From Callaeas wilsoni (lineage: Eukaryota > Chordata > Aves > Passeriformes > Callaeidae), in contig VWPU01017461.1 of the NCBI GenBank assembly GCA_013398955.1, forward strand, positions 64,501 to 128,500: a DNA stretch of 64,000 nucleotides, given 5' to 3'. The translations under genes were made by a program, and so were the position numbers. Below the pieces are notes generated by a model that did not search any database, had not been told where the DNA came from, and saw only the letters and a program-made list of their open reading frames with translations. Below are positions 23,901 through 36,263 of the stretch, piece after piece. Each line of letters begins with the position of its first letter. Position 1 is the first letter of the stretch.

Positions 23901-25180
23901 ACATCTGTTGCACAAGGCAAGCAATATGCAGAGCAAAAAAGAAAAATAGGTGGGGAGAGAAAAATAAAGTGGAAAAAAAAGAGAGAAAAATCTCCACACT
24001 GAATTGTGAAATGATAAATGAACGCAAATCAGGACTGCACGTAACAGTTGCAGGGGACCTCCAAATCTGCAAACCAACATTATCAATTCCTAGACCAATT
24101 CCTGCTTTCATAAAAAGGCAATCCAAACAACTTACAGGGGGGAAAAAAGACCCCAAAACACAACAAAAAAAATTACTCTCCAGTCACAGTTTCTGATGCA
24201 AAACGACCAGCTGGCCTGTCCAGCATAGCTTTTTTCATGCCGAGGAATTCCTCAGCTCCCCTCCCAGCCCTCTGCTCCCCAGAGGTTTGGAGCACATGGA
24301 GAGAGGAACAGGCAGGCAAACGCGAGGAGACGGCAGGATCCCAGCCTGCGGAAGATGGAGCCGACGGAGCAGTGCGAGAAGTCAAGTACTAGTTACTGCT
24401 CCACAGCATGAGCAGGATCCAAAATAAACAAGACCTAGATCTGGAACGTGATCCTGCCCTGCGTCACAGCCCCGCGATAATGCACCAGGAGTCAGGATTT
24501 CTTGGCATCAACCACGTTCTCAGCAATAAACAAGCCAGTTCTCTAGAGCTGCAAGGGACGCAAAGGGAGTCGGGGACGGAAGGAAAGGGAGAGGGAGGGG
24601 AAAAATGAAAGATAAACGAAAAAGAATTATCTGTGTATGAGCCAAAAAAATATATAAAATGAGTATGCAAAGATGGAACTCCCAAAACTGGGATGAGAAG
24701 AAGAAAAGGAGATACAGAAACAAATCTCCTACCTGCAGAGATGCTGCTCAAGAATTCGGCATCTCGGCCAAATAATTTCTCTTTGTGATAAATTAAGGGC
24801 AGCAATGGTAGGTTACAATAGGACAGCCCCAAGACTCAAATTCTGCACCTAAATCTCCTTAACATCACTAAGAATTTCAAAGTCCTTTTTAAAAATATAT
24901 GAGAAACAAGTAAATATACAACAATCTAGCTGAATCTCCAAAATTCCTGAAGTCTGTTTGCTTGCTATGCTCCATGGCAATCAGAACAGCTACTCTCCTT
25001 TCTGTATTTATACTCCATTTCAAGTTGTGGTTCTCACTACGTGCAGTGCATTCACCATGCCAGAAAAATCACTTAGCTTGGAATAAGCCAGAAAGAGAAT
25101 GATGAAACTGGGAAGAAAAAGAAGGCAGGGACAATATTCTGCTAAAAAAAGTCAGGATGGCATTTGCACTCAGACAGGAG
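23901..25180. other. Non-coding DNA
   Basis: Purine-biased stretches at 23936-23995 and 24575-24720 alternate with ordinary sequence. A moderately GC-rich patch with several CpG lies at 24300-24380. No gene, RNA or transposon was recognised. Confidence 0.6.
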
Positions 25181-25189
25181 CTAACGTAG

Positions 25190-25335
25190 TGCCTGTAAGT
25201 CTCCGATCCACCCAAGTACTTAAGCACCTGCTTAACTTTTAAGCTGGAGCAGCCCTGAAGGTTGCAGCGTATTTCAAGGTGCTCCAAGGCATGGTGGATC
25301 AGTGTGAGTGGTGCTGGCCGAGTCGCTAACATTTA
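25190..25335. repeat. Relic of an ancient palindromic repeat (copy B)
   Basis: ACTTAAGCACCTGCTTAAC (25218-25236) followed by TTTTAAGC closely resembles the 'AAGCACATGCTTAACTTTAAGC' module found in old sauropsid interspersed repeats together with the 'TTGACTTCAATGG' module. The rest of the copy is too diverged to place confidently. Confidence 0.45.
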
Positions 25336-26510
25336 CTGACTGCACATATGGCAGAAGAGGCTTAAAGCTGCACAGCAAGTGGCTTTCAAAACCATCAGAC
25401 CGGCAAAGAAAAATCAATACAATTTGCTTCTAACCACCCAGTGTTCAAGTCAGGTTTTTTTATCGCTGACCCACCTCCTTGCTCTCCCATCCCGCCTGAT
25501 CCAAAATGCCCTGGGATGCTCATGTACTGGCACCGAGGGAAACCCTAGGTCAGGGCAGAGAGATGTGATGGGAACCAGAGGAGAGTGTCACATACTACTC
25601 ACTCCAGCACAGTGTAAAAAGTCACCCCCTGCAACACAGAAATTCTCACAGAATTAAATCCCTTATAATCCCATTTAGCAGAAACAAGGTAGAGCAGTAT
25701 GCTGGTGCTTAAGACATTTTAGTCTTTAAGAAAGTACATTTTGTTTAAAATAAAAAAAAAAAAAAAAAGCCCAGTTTCCTCTTAAAAAAACTTGAATGGA
25801 AGACATTTTAAACCAGAGTTTTAAACTCCTCTGTGAAGGTACTTTTTGTTTGCTGGGTTTTTTTAAGGAAGTTACAAGGAAGAGAATAAATCATTGAATA
25901 TTTTCAGTCTTTCCAAATCTGATTATTTTTATAGTGGCCCATATACGTGCTACCTAGTTCATATGCACAAATAAATGTACTGAGCTAATATTAAAACAAC
26001 AACCGATTGCAGTGAGACTTAGAAGCATTTGCAACAGGACTATACAAATACAAGCAAAATAAAATATACGCTGCTTCCTAAATTAAGAGCTGCTAATTGT
26101 GTTTACAACTTCTTTCCCACTGAGAAATGCTATCTGTGGTCCAGCAAAACACCTTCCTCTCTCCCCCAGAGCAAATGACCTACCAACTAAGTACCAGCTT
26201 TATACTCAAGTTGGTCAAGTAGGTTTTTGCTTAACCCACAGGCATTTTTCATATTTCAAAGTTTCTATTAACTCCCTACTGATGTACCCTAAAAGAAGTT
26301 TTTAAGGGCTTGGAAGCACATAAATAAAATAGACTTTGCTGGACCAGCACAGACGAATTGAAAGTGTTTCACCTGCAGTGGTGGTGATAAAAATTTTAGA
26401 TGTAGCTGAACACATGGCCCCTCCATAGACTTCAGATAGCCGTGATTTCCAGCCATTCAGCAATCTCCTGGCCACTGAGCTGCCTCAGTTATGAGACAAG
26501 CATCAGGACA
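25336..26510. other. Non-coding DNA
   Basis: Includes an A17 run at 25752-25768 and an AT-rich segment at about 25700-26080. Short anonymous open frames only. Nothing else can be supported. Confidence 0.6.
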
Positions 26511-26516
26511 GGACCT

Positions 26517-26540
26517 GGGGTTTGGGTTGGGTGTTCTGGG
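26517..26540 (+). other. Putative G-quadruplex (plus strand)
   Basis: Four G runs GGGG-GGG-GGG-GGG with loops of 3, 2 and 6 nt fit the standard G3+N1-7 motif. A T19 run at 26555-26573 follows within 15 nt. No promoter or exon is evident around it, so any role is unknown. Confidence 0.8.
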
Positions 26541-26554
26541 ACTTGGTTTTCTTC

Positions 26555-26573
26555 TTTTTTTTTTTTTTTTTTT
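26555..26573. repeat. T19 homopolymer
   Basis: Nineteen consecutive T immediately downstream of the G-quadruplex motif. No retrotransposon body is recognisable upstream or downstream. Confidence 0.85.
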
Positions 26574-26579
26574 GGCTGT

Positions 26580-29500
26580 AGCAAAGCCCTCTTTAGCTGC
26601 AAGGCTGAAAGAAGCTGCTAGCCTGTACAGTGATGATAAGAAACCTGGAAGAGGAGAGGGAGATGGCAAGGAAGAAAAACTGGGAGGAGGGAGGGTGACT
26701 TGATGTGAAACCCTGAAGCACAAAAATAAAGGTTTGCTTCAAAGCTAATGCTGTGTACTCACCCTTGTGCCCCTGTTTGCTCTGTAAGGCACATGCCTAG
26801 CTGCAGACAGACTGTGCCTGCAAGGTAGGAACTCTGAAGGAGTGACCAGAGACTCAGCTGCTTTACTGACCAAGTTCAAGCCACTAAAAAATGGATGAAT
26901 GCAAAACTGACCCAACCTCTGTGGTGTTATATCAGCAAACAGTCAGAACAAGTTATTGTCCCTTTTTAGCTCCCTTCTGCTAACTTTGCACAATAAAAGT
27001 TGATAAAAGCAGACAAAAAAGTAAACACACCTGTATTATTATTTCTTCCTTCCTTAATCCCAAAGTGTTTTCCACATCTAAATGGAACCTCCCACTGCAA
27101 TGAAGTGCCTAACTGCAGATTCTGTTTAAAGACTTACTACAGAGGATTGGGTCATGGCTGTCACGAAATATCCAGCAATTAAATCTTTCTATAAAGTTCA
27201 TTGGCAAAAGAACCTTCAATCCTGTCTTCTCCCAATACTGCTTTCTGCTCCAGCCCCCACAGCACATGTTGAGCTGAGAGCATTTTAGGTACTGCCTGTG
27301 CTACGGAGCCATGATAAAATTAAGCAGTGCACAGTTACATGAGTGAAATGAATATATGGATCCATTTAAAGCATGCTTATGTTAATATAACGGAACTCCT
27401 ACAGATAATCCCAAATTTTCTAATCTCTTACACTTTCCACCTATGTGAGAGGATTAAAGCCCTCAGTGCCAAGACCACTCATTCAGCAGAGCATGCTCAC
27501 CGCAGCCTCGCTGAGCCCTGCACCACTGCTCTCCACTCAGCTGCGGGTCCCAGTGGGTCAACTTTGTACTGTTCTCCATCAGTATTCCTAAACAAACCTT
27601 TACCTTGTTGGTACCAGTCTGTTTTATTCAGTCTTCTCTCAGGCTTGCTCTTTTGAAGCATTTAAAGTAATTTTCACCACCTTCCAGAGCCCCACCAGCC
27701 TGGGCAATCACAAACTCATGTTCAGCAGCCCCACAGAGGGTGAAACACTGGGCAATGCTCACCATTGTCACCACTACCAAGAGCAGCATGGAACACGGGC
27801 AGAAAGGCTACCAAAGGCACTGTGTATCTTCTTCATGCAGGAAAACGTTTTCCCTCAAGAAAGAGATGTCCATATACTGAGAAAATAGAGATTTCATAAA
27901 GGGAAAAGGAAGGGATGCTGATCTTAAAAATCAAACAGATATTCTCCCTATCCCTTATTAGAGATATGAGGGCATTTCCACTTCACTTCTGCTCAGGGAG
28001 GATTTCTCATACATTTCACATGCAAACATCCCAGAGAAAGCAGGACTTACGAAGAGACAAGAAAAAACACACCATATCCTTGGCAGCTTAAGATCAACTT
28101 TGCTAGCATTCACTAAATATTCTCAGGAATCCTGCCCTGTAGCCTCTCATGCAGAGGCAAACCCTTCTCTACCATTTCCCAGACAGATATCAGAGCCCCA
28201 GAGAAATGCAGCATAGACCTTTTATTTCTGCTCCCCATGATATGCAGCAGGTCTGAACAGCAGAAACATTGTTTGTTTGTCATTACAACTTCTGCATATA
28301 TTTACAGAAGACAAACTAAATAATTTAAGATTATTATCAGGGTATAAATCGATTGGCAGCAGACACTTTGGAAATCAACACAATCATTAGTTATTCTGGA
28401 GCAAAAAACAGAAAAAGGAAAAGTTTTCTTTGTGGTGTGACTTTGCCTCATCAGCTCTATTCATTTTCCCCAAATCACATGGTTGCCCACAGCTGCCATC
28501 AACTACTTTCATTTCAATTTTGTTTTGATTCTGTAACTTTATTTCCTCCTTTCCAATAATGGTCAAAATTACTGGCAGAAGCAATACCACTGATAAAACT
28601 ATCTCCCCAAAAAAATCTCACCTGATTAGCTCTGATGAGCGCATTTTCACAGGGATCTCATGTTTATTTAACACCACTCAGGCAGGTGGTGAGTGCCAAG
28701 GTGATTTACAGGTAGTGCTAACAGATGCAAATATACCTGGCCAGGAACCATCATGCACAGACCATCCGGATACAGACACAGCACATAAACACACAGGCAG
28801 CAAACAGCCCAAGCCATGTGTCTTGAAAACACTTTCCTTAGTGGTCTGTTACTGGCTCTCTGCAGCACCACAACTACGACCCCCCCAAAGAAGTGTAGAG
28901 CTATCCTATAAATGGCATCAAACCAAAGAAAGACCAACATAAAGACTACTGTAAGGAAAATCCCCCTCACATGCTTGATTCTACCCCAGTAGAAAACAAA
29001 ACCCACAAAATTAATCCAAATATAAACATGCAGGTCTGTGGACGATTCTGGTGAATTTGGTAAGAAAACAACTCTGTTGTTATCCCCTCAATCAAATCCT
29101 ACCATGTGCACGGAGTGGGGAGAAGAAGGGTACCTGATGATCAACCTTGTCCTCATGCACTTGCAGTTATTAACACAGAATGTCTGAGCAGATTGGATTT
29201 TGGAAATGCACAGCATTTAACTGGTGAGCAAATGCTTCCTCTTAACCAAGGTATTGCTTTAACTCAACTGCCAATGTCACCTGGGCTGCTGGAAGTTGGG
29301 GACGTTTGTGATCTTCACTCAGATGGGGAAAGCAGCCAGATGTGTCCAGGACGACCAACCAACCTGCCAAAGCCCCTCCTCCTCATCCTCTCGATATTTC
29401 CTTATTCAAAGGACAGTTGTAGGAACTTTTTGTTGCCAGTCCTCTTCTTTTAATCTCATGATAAAAAGCCAGGCATGGGAGACTTGGAAGATTTTTTTAA

Positions 29501-29655
29501 CTTTTAAAAAAACCTAGATAGTACTTTGATTTAATTTTTTAATACACTTCCCACATGATCTCCATCTCGTCATTCTTTGATACTGTCTTGCACTCATCCA
29601 GCAACACGCTCTCTAAGTCAAGATCTATTTAAAGACCATTCCCATGAGGAAAGAA
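26580..29655. other. Non-coding DNA
   Basis: Ordinary AT-leaning sequence. Open frames reach 127 codons (28559-28942 plus), 115 (29106-29453 plus) and 112 (28668-29006 minus), with no recognisable domain and overlapping each other on opposite strands. No transposon or RNA gene was identified. Confidence 0.6.
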
Positions 29656-29662
29656 TGCTCAG

Positions 29663-29790
29663 CCCCATTCTTCATAGGGGCAGGACAGAGGAGAGGGATT
29701 TTGAGTGGTTTGCTCCAAAAATGAAAATGGGAAGTTTGTGGTAGAGCTGGAAATAGATCCCACATCACAGTTCTCCAAGACATGCATGGC
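29663..29790 (+). repeat. MIR/L2-type SINE relic
   Basis: In the consensus order it shows CCCCATTCTTCATAGGGG (29663-29680, compare 'CCCATTTTACAGATGGGG'), a 'TTGAGTGGTTTGCTC' block, and then GTAGAGCTGGAAATAGATCC (29741-29760, compare 'GCAGAGCTGGGAATAGAACC') followed by a TTCTCC block. This is the tail region shared by MIR-type CORE-SINEs and L2-class LINEs. Heavily mutated, so ancient. Confidence 0.75.
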
Positions 29791-29794
29791 TCCA

Positions 29795-32700
29795 GGCCAC
29801 CCCTAGCCTACCTCCTATGGTGGGTGATGTTCTGCACTGCTGCAAAGGCCACCCCGCTGCCCCATGGCGCTTTGGGCAGGAGCAGAGCTGTGACAGTGGG
29901 CAGATCTGGGACCCACCAGGGCAGGCAGCACGCCAGCAGCAAGGCTGACCCTCAGCAGCCGCGGCACCAGTGATGACAAACGAGCAGGGTCTCAGGTCTC
30001 CGTCCTGCAGAGGAACCGGCACTGCAGCCGCCCGGGCACGGCAGGCTGTTCCCACTCTAGCGTGACTTCCCCACTACTTGCTATTCTAGGATATTGTCCT
30101 GCTTTTGAGGCTGGGAGAAAAATAGCCTCAAGTACAGCAATCCCATTCAGCGTCGCTTCCCCTCTCCTCGCTCGGGTCACAAACGTAACAGGTCAGGTCA
30201 CACAAAATGCTAATATTAGCGGATAACAGGGACATTTTTAAACTTCTAAATTAAACTAAATTTGCTAGGACAGGCAGGTCATTCACCAAGTTATCCCTTG
30301 GTTTACTCCTTTTTTTAGCTATTGAAATGGCCCACAGCAGCACAGTCCCATTGTGAAGCCCAGCCAGCACAAGAAAGTGGGATGTTGGCAGGGTGGAGCC
30401 AGGAACACCTTTTCATGCACCATCTCACTCTCCATCCCAACCCACATCCTCTTCTCACTGTCTAACTGCCTTTGTCCCCAGCCTGCTGGGGTGGAGAGAT
30501 GGCACCTTGGATAAAGCTGCCTCCCGTGCGCATGGAGGGCTGGCCGTGCCCAGCAGCACCTGCAGCCTCCCGGGCACAACTCTTGTACCTGCACCCCTGG
30601 GGCTAAGGAGATCCATGCTGGCACAGCAGGACTCTTATTCAGAGAAGGGGTCACTTGCCATGTTTTTTTGGATAAATACTCCCGGATGACTGCGAAAACA
30701 AAAGGGAGGAAGCCAACTGTGTGCTGCTCATCCACATTGATAATAATGGGTGTAAGAAAAATGAAAGCAGAAGTCCCCAAGTCTGTGTTACCAGAGACTA
30801 CTTCATGGTGAGAGGACAGGCCTTTCTCCCACACATGGCATTTATTTTTCTGTGGGTTGCTTCATTCAACAGCAAAACCTAAGCTAGTAACAGCACTCCC
30901 TCCCACTCCTCTGATACCATCCTACACTTTTAAGTAACTTGGTTCTTGGTGTGACTTATGCTGGTCAACAGAAAGAACAGGGAATTAAATCCCTTGGACA
31001 AGGCTAAGGCATAAATGAATGCTCCTAAAAAGCATTTCAAGGGACAGAAATAAAACTTCTCTAATTTAGATCCCCTAAAATTAGATGCATGGGATTTCCT
31101 ATACCCTGACCCTTGGTTTTAGTTTCAACTACAACTTAACTTCCCTAGAAGAGCTCAAGGATGACACAGCCTTTTTTTTTTTAAATAAGATTAATCATCT
31201 TCATATAAAATACTAATAGAGGTCACAGGGAGGAAAGGACTGAACTTGAATTAAGCACTGTCAGTTTTCCTTCTTCCAAGACTTCGGAACAGTTATGAAA
31301 AATACACTTTAAATAAGAGATAGACTCATTGCTGAGAAGTCGAAGAGAAGGTGGATAGCGTGGAGAGTAGGTTCTTTCAAACCTCCGGGGAAATCCTCAG
31401 TAGAAAGCCAGGAGTGAAGAGCTGTGGCTTCCTAGCAGTGGATTTCTGGCTGCATTTTGGTCCCCAGAGCCAGCTCCCAGCAGAGCCAGGGACAGGGCCT
31501 GTGGGGGGACAGTGTGGCCACAACAGTCTACACGAGGGCCAGGAAAGGGCAAGCCCCAGGTATTCTGACAGCCATTCCCCCACCTCTAAGCTCCCGTTCC
31601 AGGAGTACACACACATCAGGCAAGCGGGGGGACGGCGGCAGCCACTGCCGTCCTTGACAGCAGAGCAGCAGAAAGAAGAGTCTCACCCTTTTTTTCTCCC
31701 TTCTCCTTAAGAGCTCACTGCCTCACAAAGCCCTTAGTCACACTAGATTTTTCCAGTTCCTTTTGCACAAAATGCAGCATAATAACAAAATAAAACGGGG
31801 ACCCGGAGAACAATGAGTTCAACAGATTAATGGACAGGCGCAGCCATCTTCAGCTTTTATAGCCATCAGCCCTGAAGAGCACTCCCTTCCCACAGCCTTT
31901 GAAATGAGCCTCAGCAGTCCTTGGACCTTTCAGGCAGCTGACAAACACGCACCTTCCTTTCTCAACTAAATCCTGAAGATTCATCTTCTGCCCGCGTGCA
32001 CGTCAATCTTATCATCATTATTAAAGTTTTATTGGCACAACAATGCAAACTCTGAGCACAATGCATTAACCTTGTAAAAATAACTGAAAGAAGCCAGGTA
32101 ATGGAAAGAGCAGGGGAAAGCTTTTTCATCTCTCTCCCTGAAGACAGAGGGGGAGAGAATCATGCAGCGCTCTCAGCAGTGCTGAGTCATCACAAAAAGG
32201 ATTTCCAATCTCTCCCCTCATCCCTCGAAAACCACCCACAACTTCTTGAAGACACCTTGAAAGTACTGTTCTCTAACCCAACTTGTCAACTGAAATTCCT
32301 TTCCCTAAAAGACAACACAATCCTGTTCTACTATGGCATATTCAAAAGAGGAAGGGGGAAAAAAATATGTCAATGTCCAGGAAAGTAGGAAAGGTTACAC
32401 TCGGCAGACAAGGACTCCTATTTTCACCATAGCAACAAGCCTATTTAGAATATGGCCTACCTGCATCAAAGAGCAGCCACAAGAAGCTAAATGTAAGTCT
32501 AGTGGTACATTCAAGCACTAAGATGAAGAAGCAGCTCACATAAGCACGTCAATGAAACACTTCCAATTACATTACATGCACAATTATCAGGGTTTGCTCT
32601 GAACCTCCTTTCTTGATGTGTTTTTTTGTTTGTTTGTTTGCTTTTCTTAATCCAGGTCAGAGTAGCAGGGATGGGGTGTGGCATTATGGAAGGTCCAGGT

Positions 32701-34835
32701 GCAGGGAAGGATCAAAAGGAGCAATCCCAGTGATTTGGGTTTTTAAAGGGGAGACTTCACTGGGAGGCATTACAGTAGGAGGTTGCTAGCTAGGACAGAA
32801 ACAGGAAGTTACTACTGATTGTTCGTTTGCTTCTGAACAGGGTGAAAAGTAAACATCAGTGACCACTGTTGTAGTCCTCAATTCACCAACAGAGAGCAGA
32901 TACAGTCTTCACACCTCAAACATCTGATAAACATTCCCATACTTGAGAGACAAAAGTAACCAGCCACCGGAAATTATGACTAGACTAATCATCATACTGC
33001 CAAGAGTAACGCTCAGGTGGGAGAATACACCTGCATCCATCTCCAAAAGGAGTACAGAATACTACAGAGACAGCCATAACTCATACAGGCCTCACATTTA
33101 TCACATTAAGTGTATCACATTTGATACAACAAGCAGCATCCTGACTGATCCCTCAGTATTATTATTAGTATCAAAAAAAATTATGCTAAGACACTCTGAG
33201 AATCCCATATTCAGCCTCCAAGCACCTGTCTGCTGCTGCTTCTTTCAAAATCCCTACATGTAAGAGCAGCTGCCCAAAGAACGTCTGGCTTTTTAAAGAA
33301 GTGGAGGGAAGATCTTAAAACCACTCTCTATCTGCAAGAGGAGTGGCAGTCATTTCACTCGTTCAGGTAGGAGACTGAGGACAATTGCTTGATGACTGGA
33401 AAGTGGACTAGAACAAAAAGACTCAGACAGATGGTACATAAAAGGAACTTAAGCCATTTATTTCTGATATTTAAAATACATATGGAAGCTTTTCCTAAGC
33501 AAGAACCCAAATAGCTCATAGCAGAGATTTGTCACACAGATCAGGAAAAGGCAAGGCCATTTCAGACACTACCATTGCAAAAGTGCCCATCAAAACTGCC
33601 ACCAGCAGCTCAGGAAACTCAAAAGACCAACTTGTTATCAGCTGAAAATACAGGCATGAATTTCTAACTCATAATTAGATGAAAAATAGTGCAGATAAGA
33701 ACAACACGAGGGAGCTGAATTTGCAAGTGTGCTCAGAAATCTATCAGCTTGAATTTTTTTTTTAATCTTTCTTTTTTTAAAACCTGAAGAAAAGGAAAGG
33801 TAAAAATGAACAAGTCAACCACAAAAAAAAGTTCAAGAAAATCTTTGCTTGAAAGAGAATGCACCAAGTATTAAATAGACGCTTCACTATGCAAAATTCT
33901 CTGCTGCTGAAAACATTTGCAAGACACCCTTTCCATTTTCCAAAGCATTGCTTCATAACGCCTCACTTCCACGAGCCTTCCATGGCAGTCTGTGGGAGGT
34001 ACTGGGGCACTGGTGGCAAGAGCTCTAATGGGCTTTCTCCACTGGTGAAGGACATGATGCTGGCTGGTCAGAGCCACTCCTCCTCCTCAAAGGTCCAGCA
34101 AGGACCTGAACGGGATTCAGAGATACGGAGCTACACACCACAAAATGAACAACTTCCCATTCAGTCCATGAAAGGAAAAGCACAGAAGGGAGGTGATGAG
34201 CACTCTCTGGTTGAAGCCTCAGTTGCATATTTTTCTGATTTTTTTATGCCAAGCTCCTACCTTTACTGCATGTAGAAATGAACACCTTAAAAATCAGTTC
34301 TGGAATTAATTAAACCGAACTCATACAATCTCTTGTGCAATTGCTAAAATCAGGCCACATTTCCATGATGTTTATCACACGTCTGCAATACCAGATCATC
34401 CAGCATCTCTCCAGTTAGGGTGTGGGCACTCAATTATGTTCTTGTCAAATTAACAAGAGACCATGGTATGGAGTTTATGTCCATGGCAGGAGGCCAGATG
34501 ATACCTGATCTGGGCATGAAGTCTGCCAGGATACTCGGACTCCAAAAGATTTTAAAAACCAGAAAGTGGTAGAGAGGTCTTATACAAGTTCAGTACTTTG
34601 TTTCCTGAGGCTGCAGCAACCTGTCTCCCTACAATCTGATTAGCTAGTCTATGCAGCCAAAAACTCAGTTTAGAATCAGCTATACCGTCATCTCCAGCTC
34701 CACACGCATTAAGACAATGATAAAGACGACTGATTTAAGAAAGTGTACAGGGAGTTGCACTCAGGGGAATATGCTGATTTCTAAATCGCACCCTTATGTA
34801 AACACAGGCTACTTTGTGTCTAGATCCTGTTTGAA
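29795..34835. other. Non-coding DNA, partly GC-rich
   Basis: 29930-30180 is GC-rich with scattered CpG. 30319-30834 (minus) is the longest open frame of the window at 171 codons, and it shows no domain, while the opposite strand is open across most of the same interval (30393-30689). T/A runs occur near 31173-31182 and 33758-33768. No gene is supported. Confidence 0.6.
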
Positions 34836-34840
34836 TGCTG

Positions 34841-34985
34841 TTGTTCGTATTGTACAAACCGGGAAACTGAGACAAACAGCAATTAAAGGAGATGCCTGAG
34901 GTCATGTCTTAGGTCTAGCAATCAGCAGAGGAATCTGGATTCCCAACTCCTACTTGTACTTTTTAACCACTAAACCACGGTCCTT
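34841..34985 (+). repeat. MIR/L2-type SINE relic, best preserved copy
   Basis: Contains, in order and with expected spacing, GGGAAACTGAGAC (34861-34873), TGAGGTCATG (34897-34906), CAGAGGAATCTGGATTCCCA (34925-34944) and TTTTAACCACTAAACCACGG (34961-34980). These match the known tail 'GGGAAACTGAGGCACAG...AAGGTCACACAG...CAGAGCTGGGATTCGAACCC...CTTAACCACTAGACCA' of MIR-type elements. Plus-strand orientation. The 5' part of the element is not recognisable. Confidence 0.82.
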
Positions 34986-36131
34986 CCCAGTTCAAGTACA
35001 GTTTCAAGTTCAAGGACTCACAAGAAAAACAGAAGCAGACTTGGTTAGATACATATGCAGGCTGCAATGTTTCTCAAAATATAAGTAACCTTCTAAAAAA
35101 TTTAACTACTTTAAAAAAGAAAAGATTCACTGCAATATAGTCTTAGCTGGAGCCTGAACATTTTTCCACCAGGGAAGCAAAGTAAATACAAAACCAGTGA
35201 CATCTAAGTACACAGGCCGATTACAGCTTTACTTTCAAAAGAGCTTTGATTGATCTTTTTTGATAGACCTGAAATAAATTAAACTAGATTGACTCACTTG
35301 AGAACGGACTGTAATCCTTCAGTCAGATCCTGAAGAACTCAAACCAAACCAGCTGTTAATTTAGGCTTTATAAGATAAAGCATGAGAAATCCAACCTGAT
35401 GTACCCCAGAGCAATGGCTTACATCATCTCTGCAAGCAATCAACTTGCTGCTTCTTTTAGGAACTAATCAGTGCTCTCTCTACCATGTGGGTGCCAAACT
35501 TGTTTTCCGCCTCTCCAGCAGACTCCACAGCCAAAGGAGGAGGGAGGAAGAAAGAGCAAGGGACAAGAGGGTGTAATTTAAAAGATTCAGCTGTTGACTT
35601 CATGAAACACATTGCACAGGCTGTCCCAACATTGAGAGAGGGGAAAAAAAAAAACCCAAAAAAACACATGAGCCGACTTACAATAACTATTTCAATTCAA
35701 ACAATTGCTGGATCTTGGTCGGGAATAAACTGCCCAAATCAACATTCACAGCTTGGAAGAGGAAAGGAGGGGAAGGAAGAGGAGAACCCACACATTTGAG
35801 GAACCAGATACAGACTGACAAGGAGACGGTCAGTTACAGCCTTACACAAAACAACAAACTAGGCAAAATAAAAGGTGGGGCTTTTCAGCTCTCACAATCC
35901 AATAATAAAAAACATACCCATCATTTTTTCATTCTCCCATCTGAGATTTAGTTTGCAAAAAACACTTCATCCTGAAATGCTCTGTTTGTTGAACCTAAAG
36001 GGATCACACTAGCATTCACAATTCACGGAGTTGTGGTGCTTTCAAACTGGTTTTGTCCATCAAGGAAAAGACAGCAATGAGGGTTCTTAGGTGAATCAAA
36101 CAGAAACTGATTCTTACAATAACGTCGATGT

Positions 36132-36168
36132 GATATATATATATACATGTATATACATAGAGAGAGAA
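36132..36168. repeat. AT/AC microsatellite
   Basis: (AT)n passing into ATACATGTATATACAT and then a short AGAGAGAGA run. Imperfect dinucleotide repeat, likely length-variable. Confidence 0.85.
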
Positions 36169-36248
36169 AAGATATAAAAAGGGACACGCAACAGGCAGGA
36201 ACACCAGTCTGAAATCATTCACAAAAAGAGGCTAACACAATTCAAATG

Positions 36249-36263
36249 AAAAAAAAAAAAAAA
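36249..36263. repeat. A15 homopolymer
   Basis: Fifteen consecutive A after CAAATG. No mobile element body is attached. Confidence 0.8.

Noticed and set aside
30319..30834. 171-codon minus-strand open frame, the longest in the window
   Set aside because: No domain, no recognisable family, no splice sites at suitable positions, and the opposite strand is open over the same interval, which is typical of GC-richer non-coding DNA.
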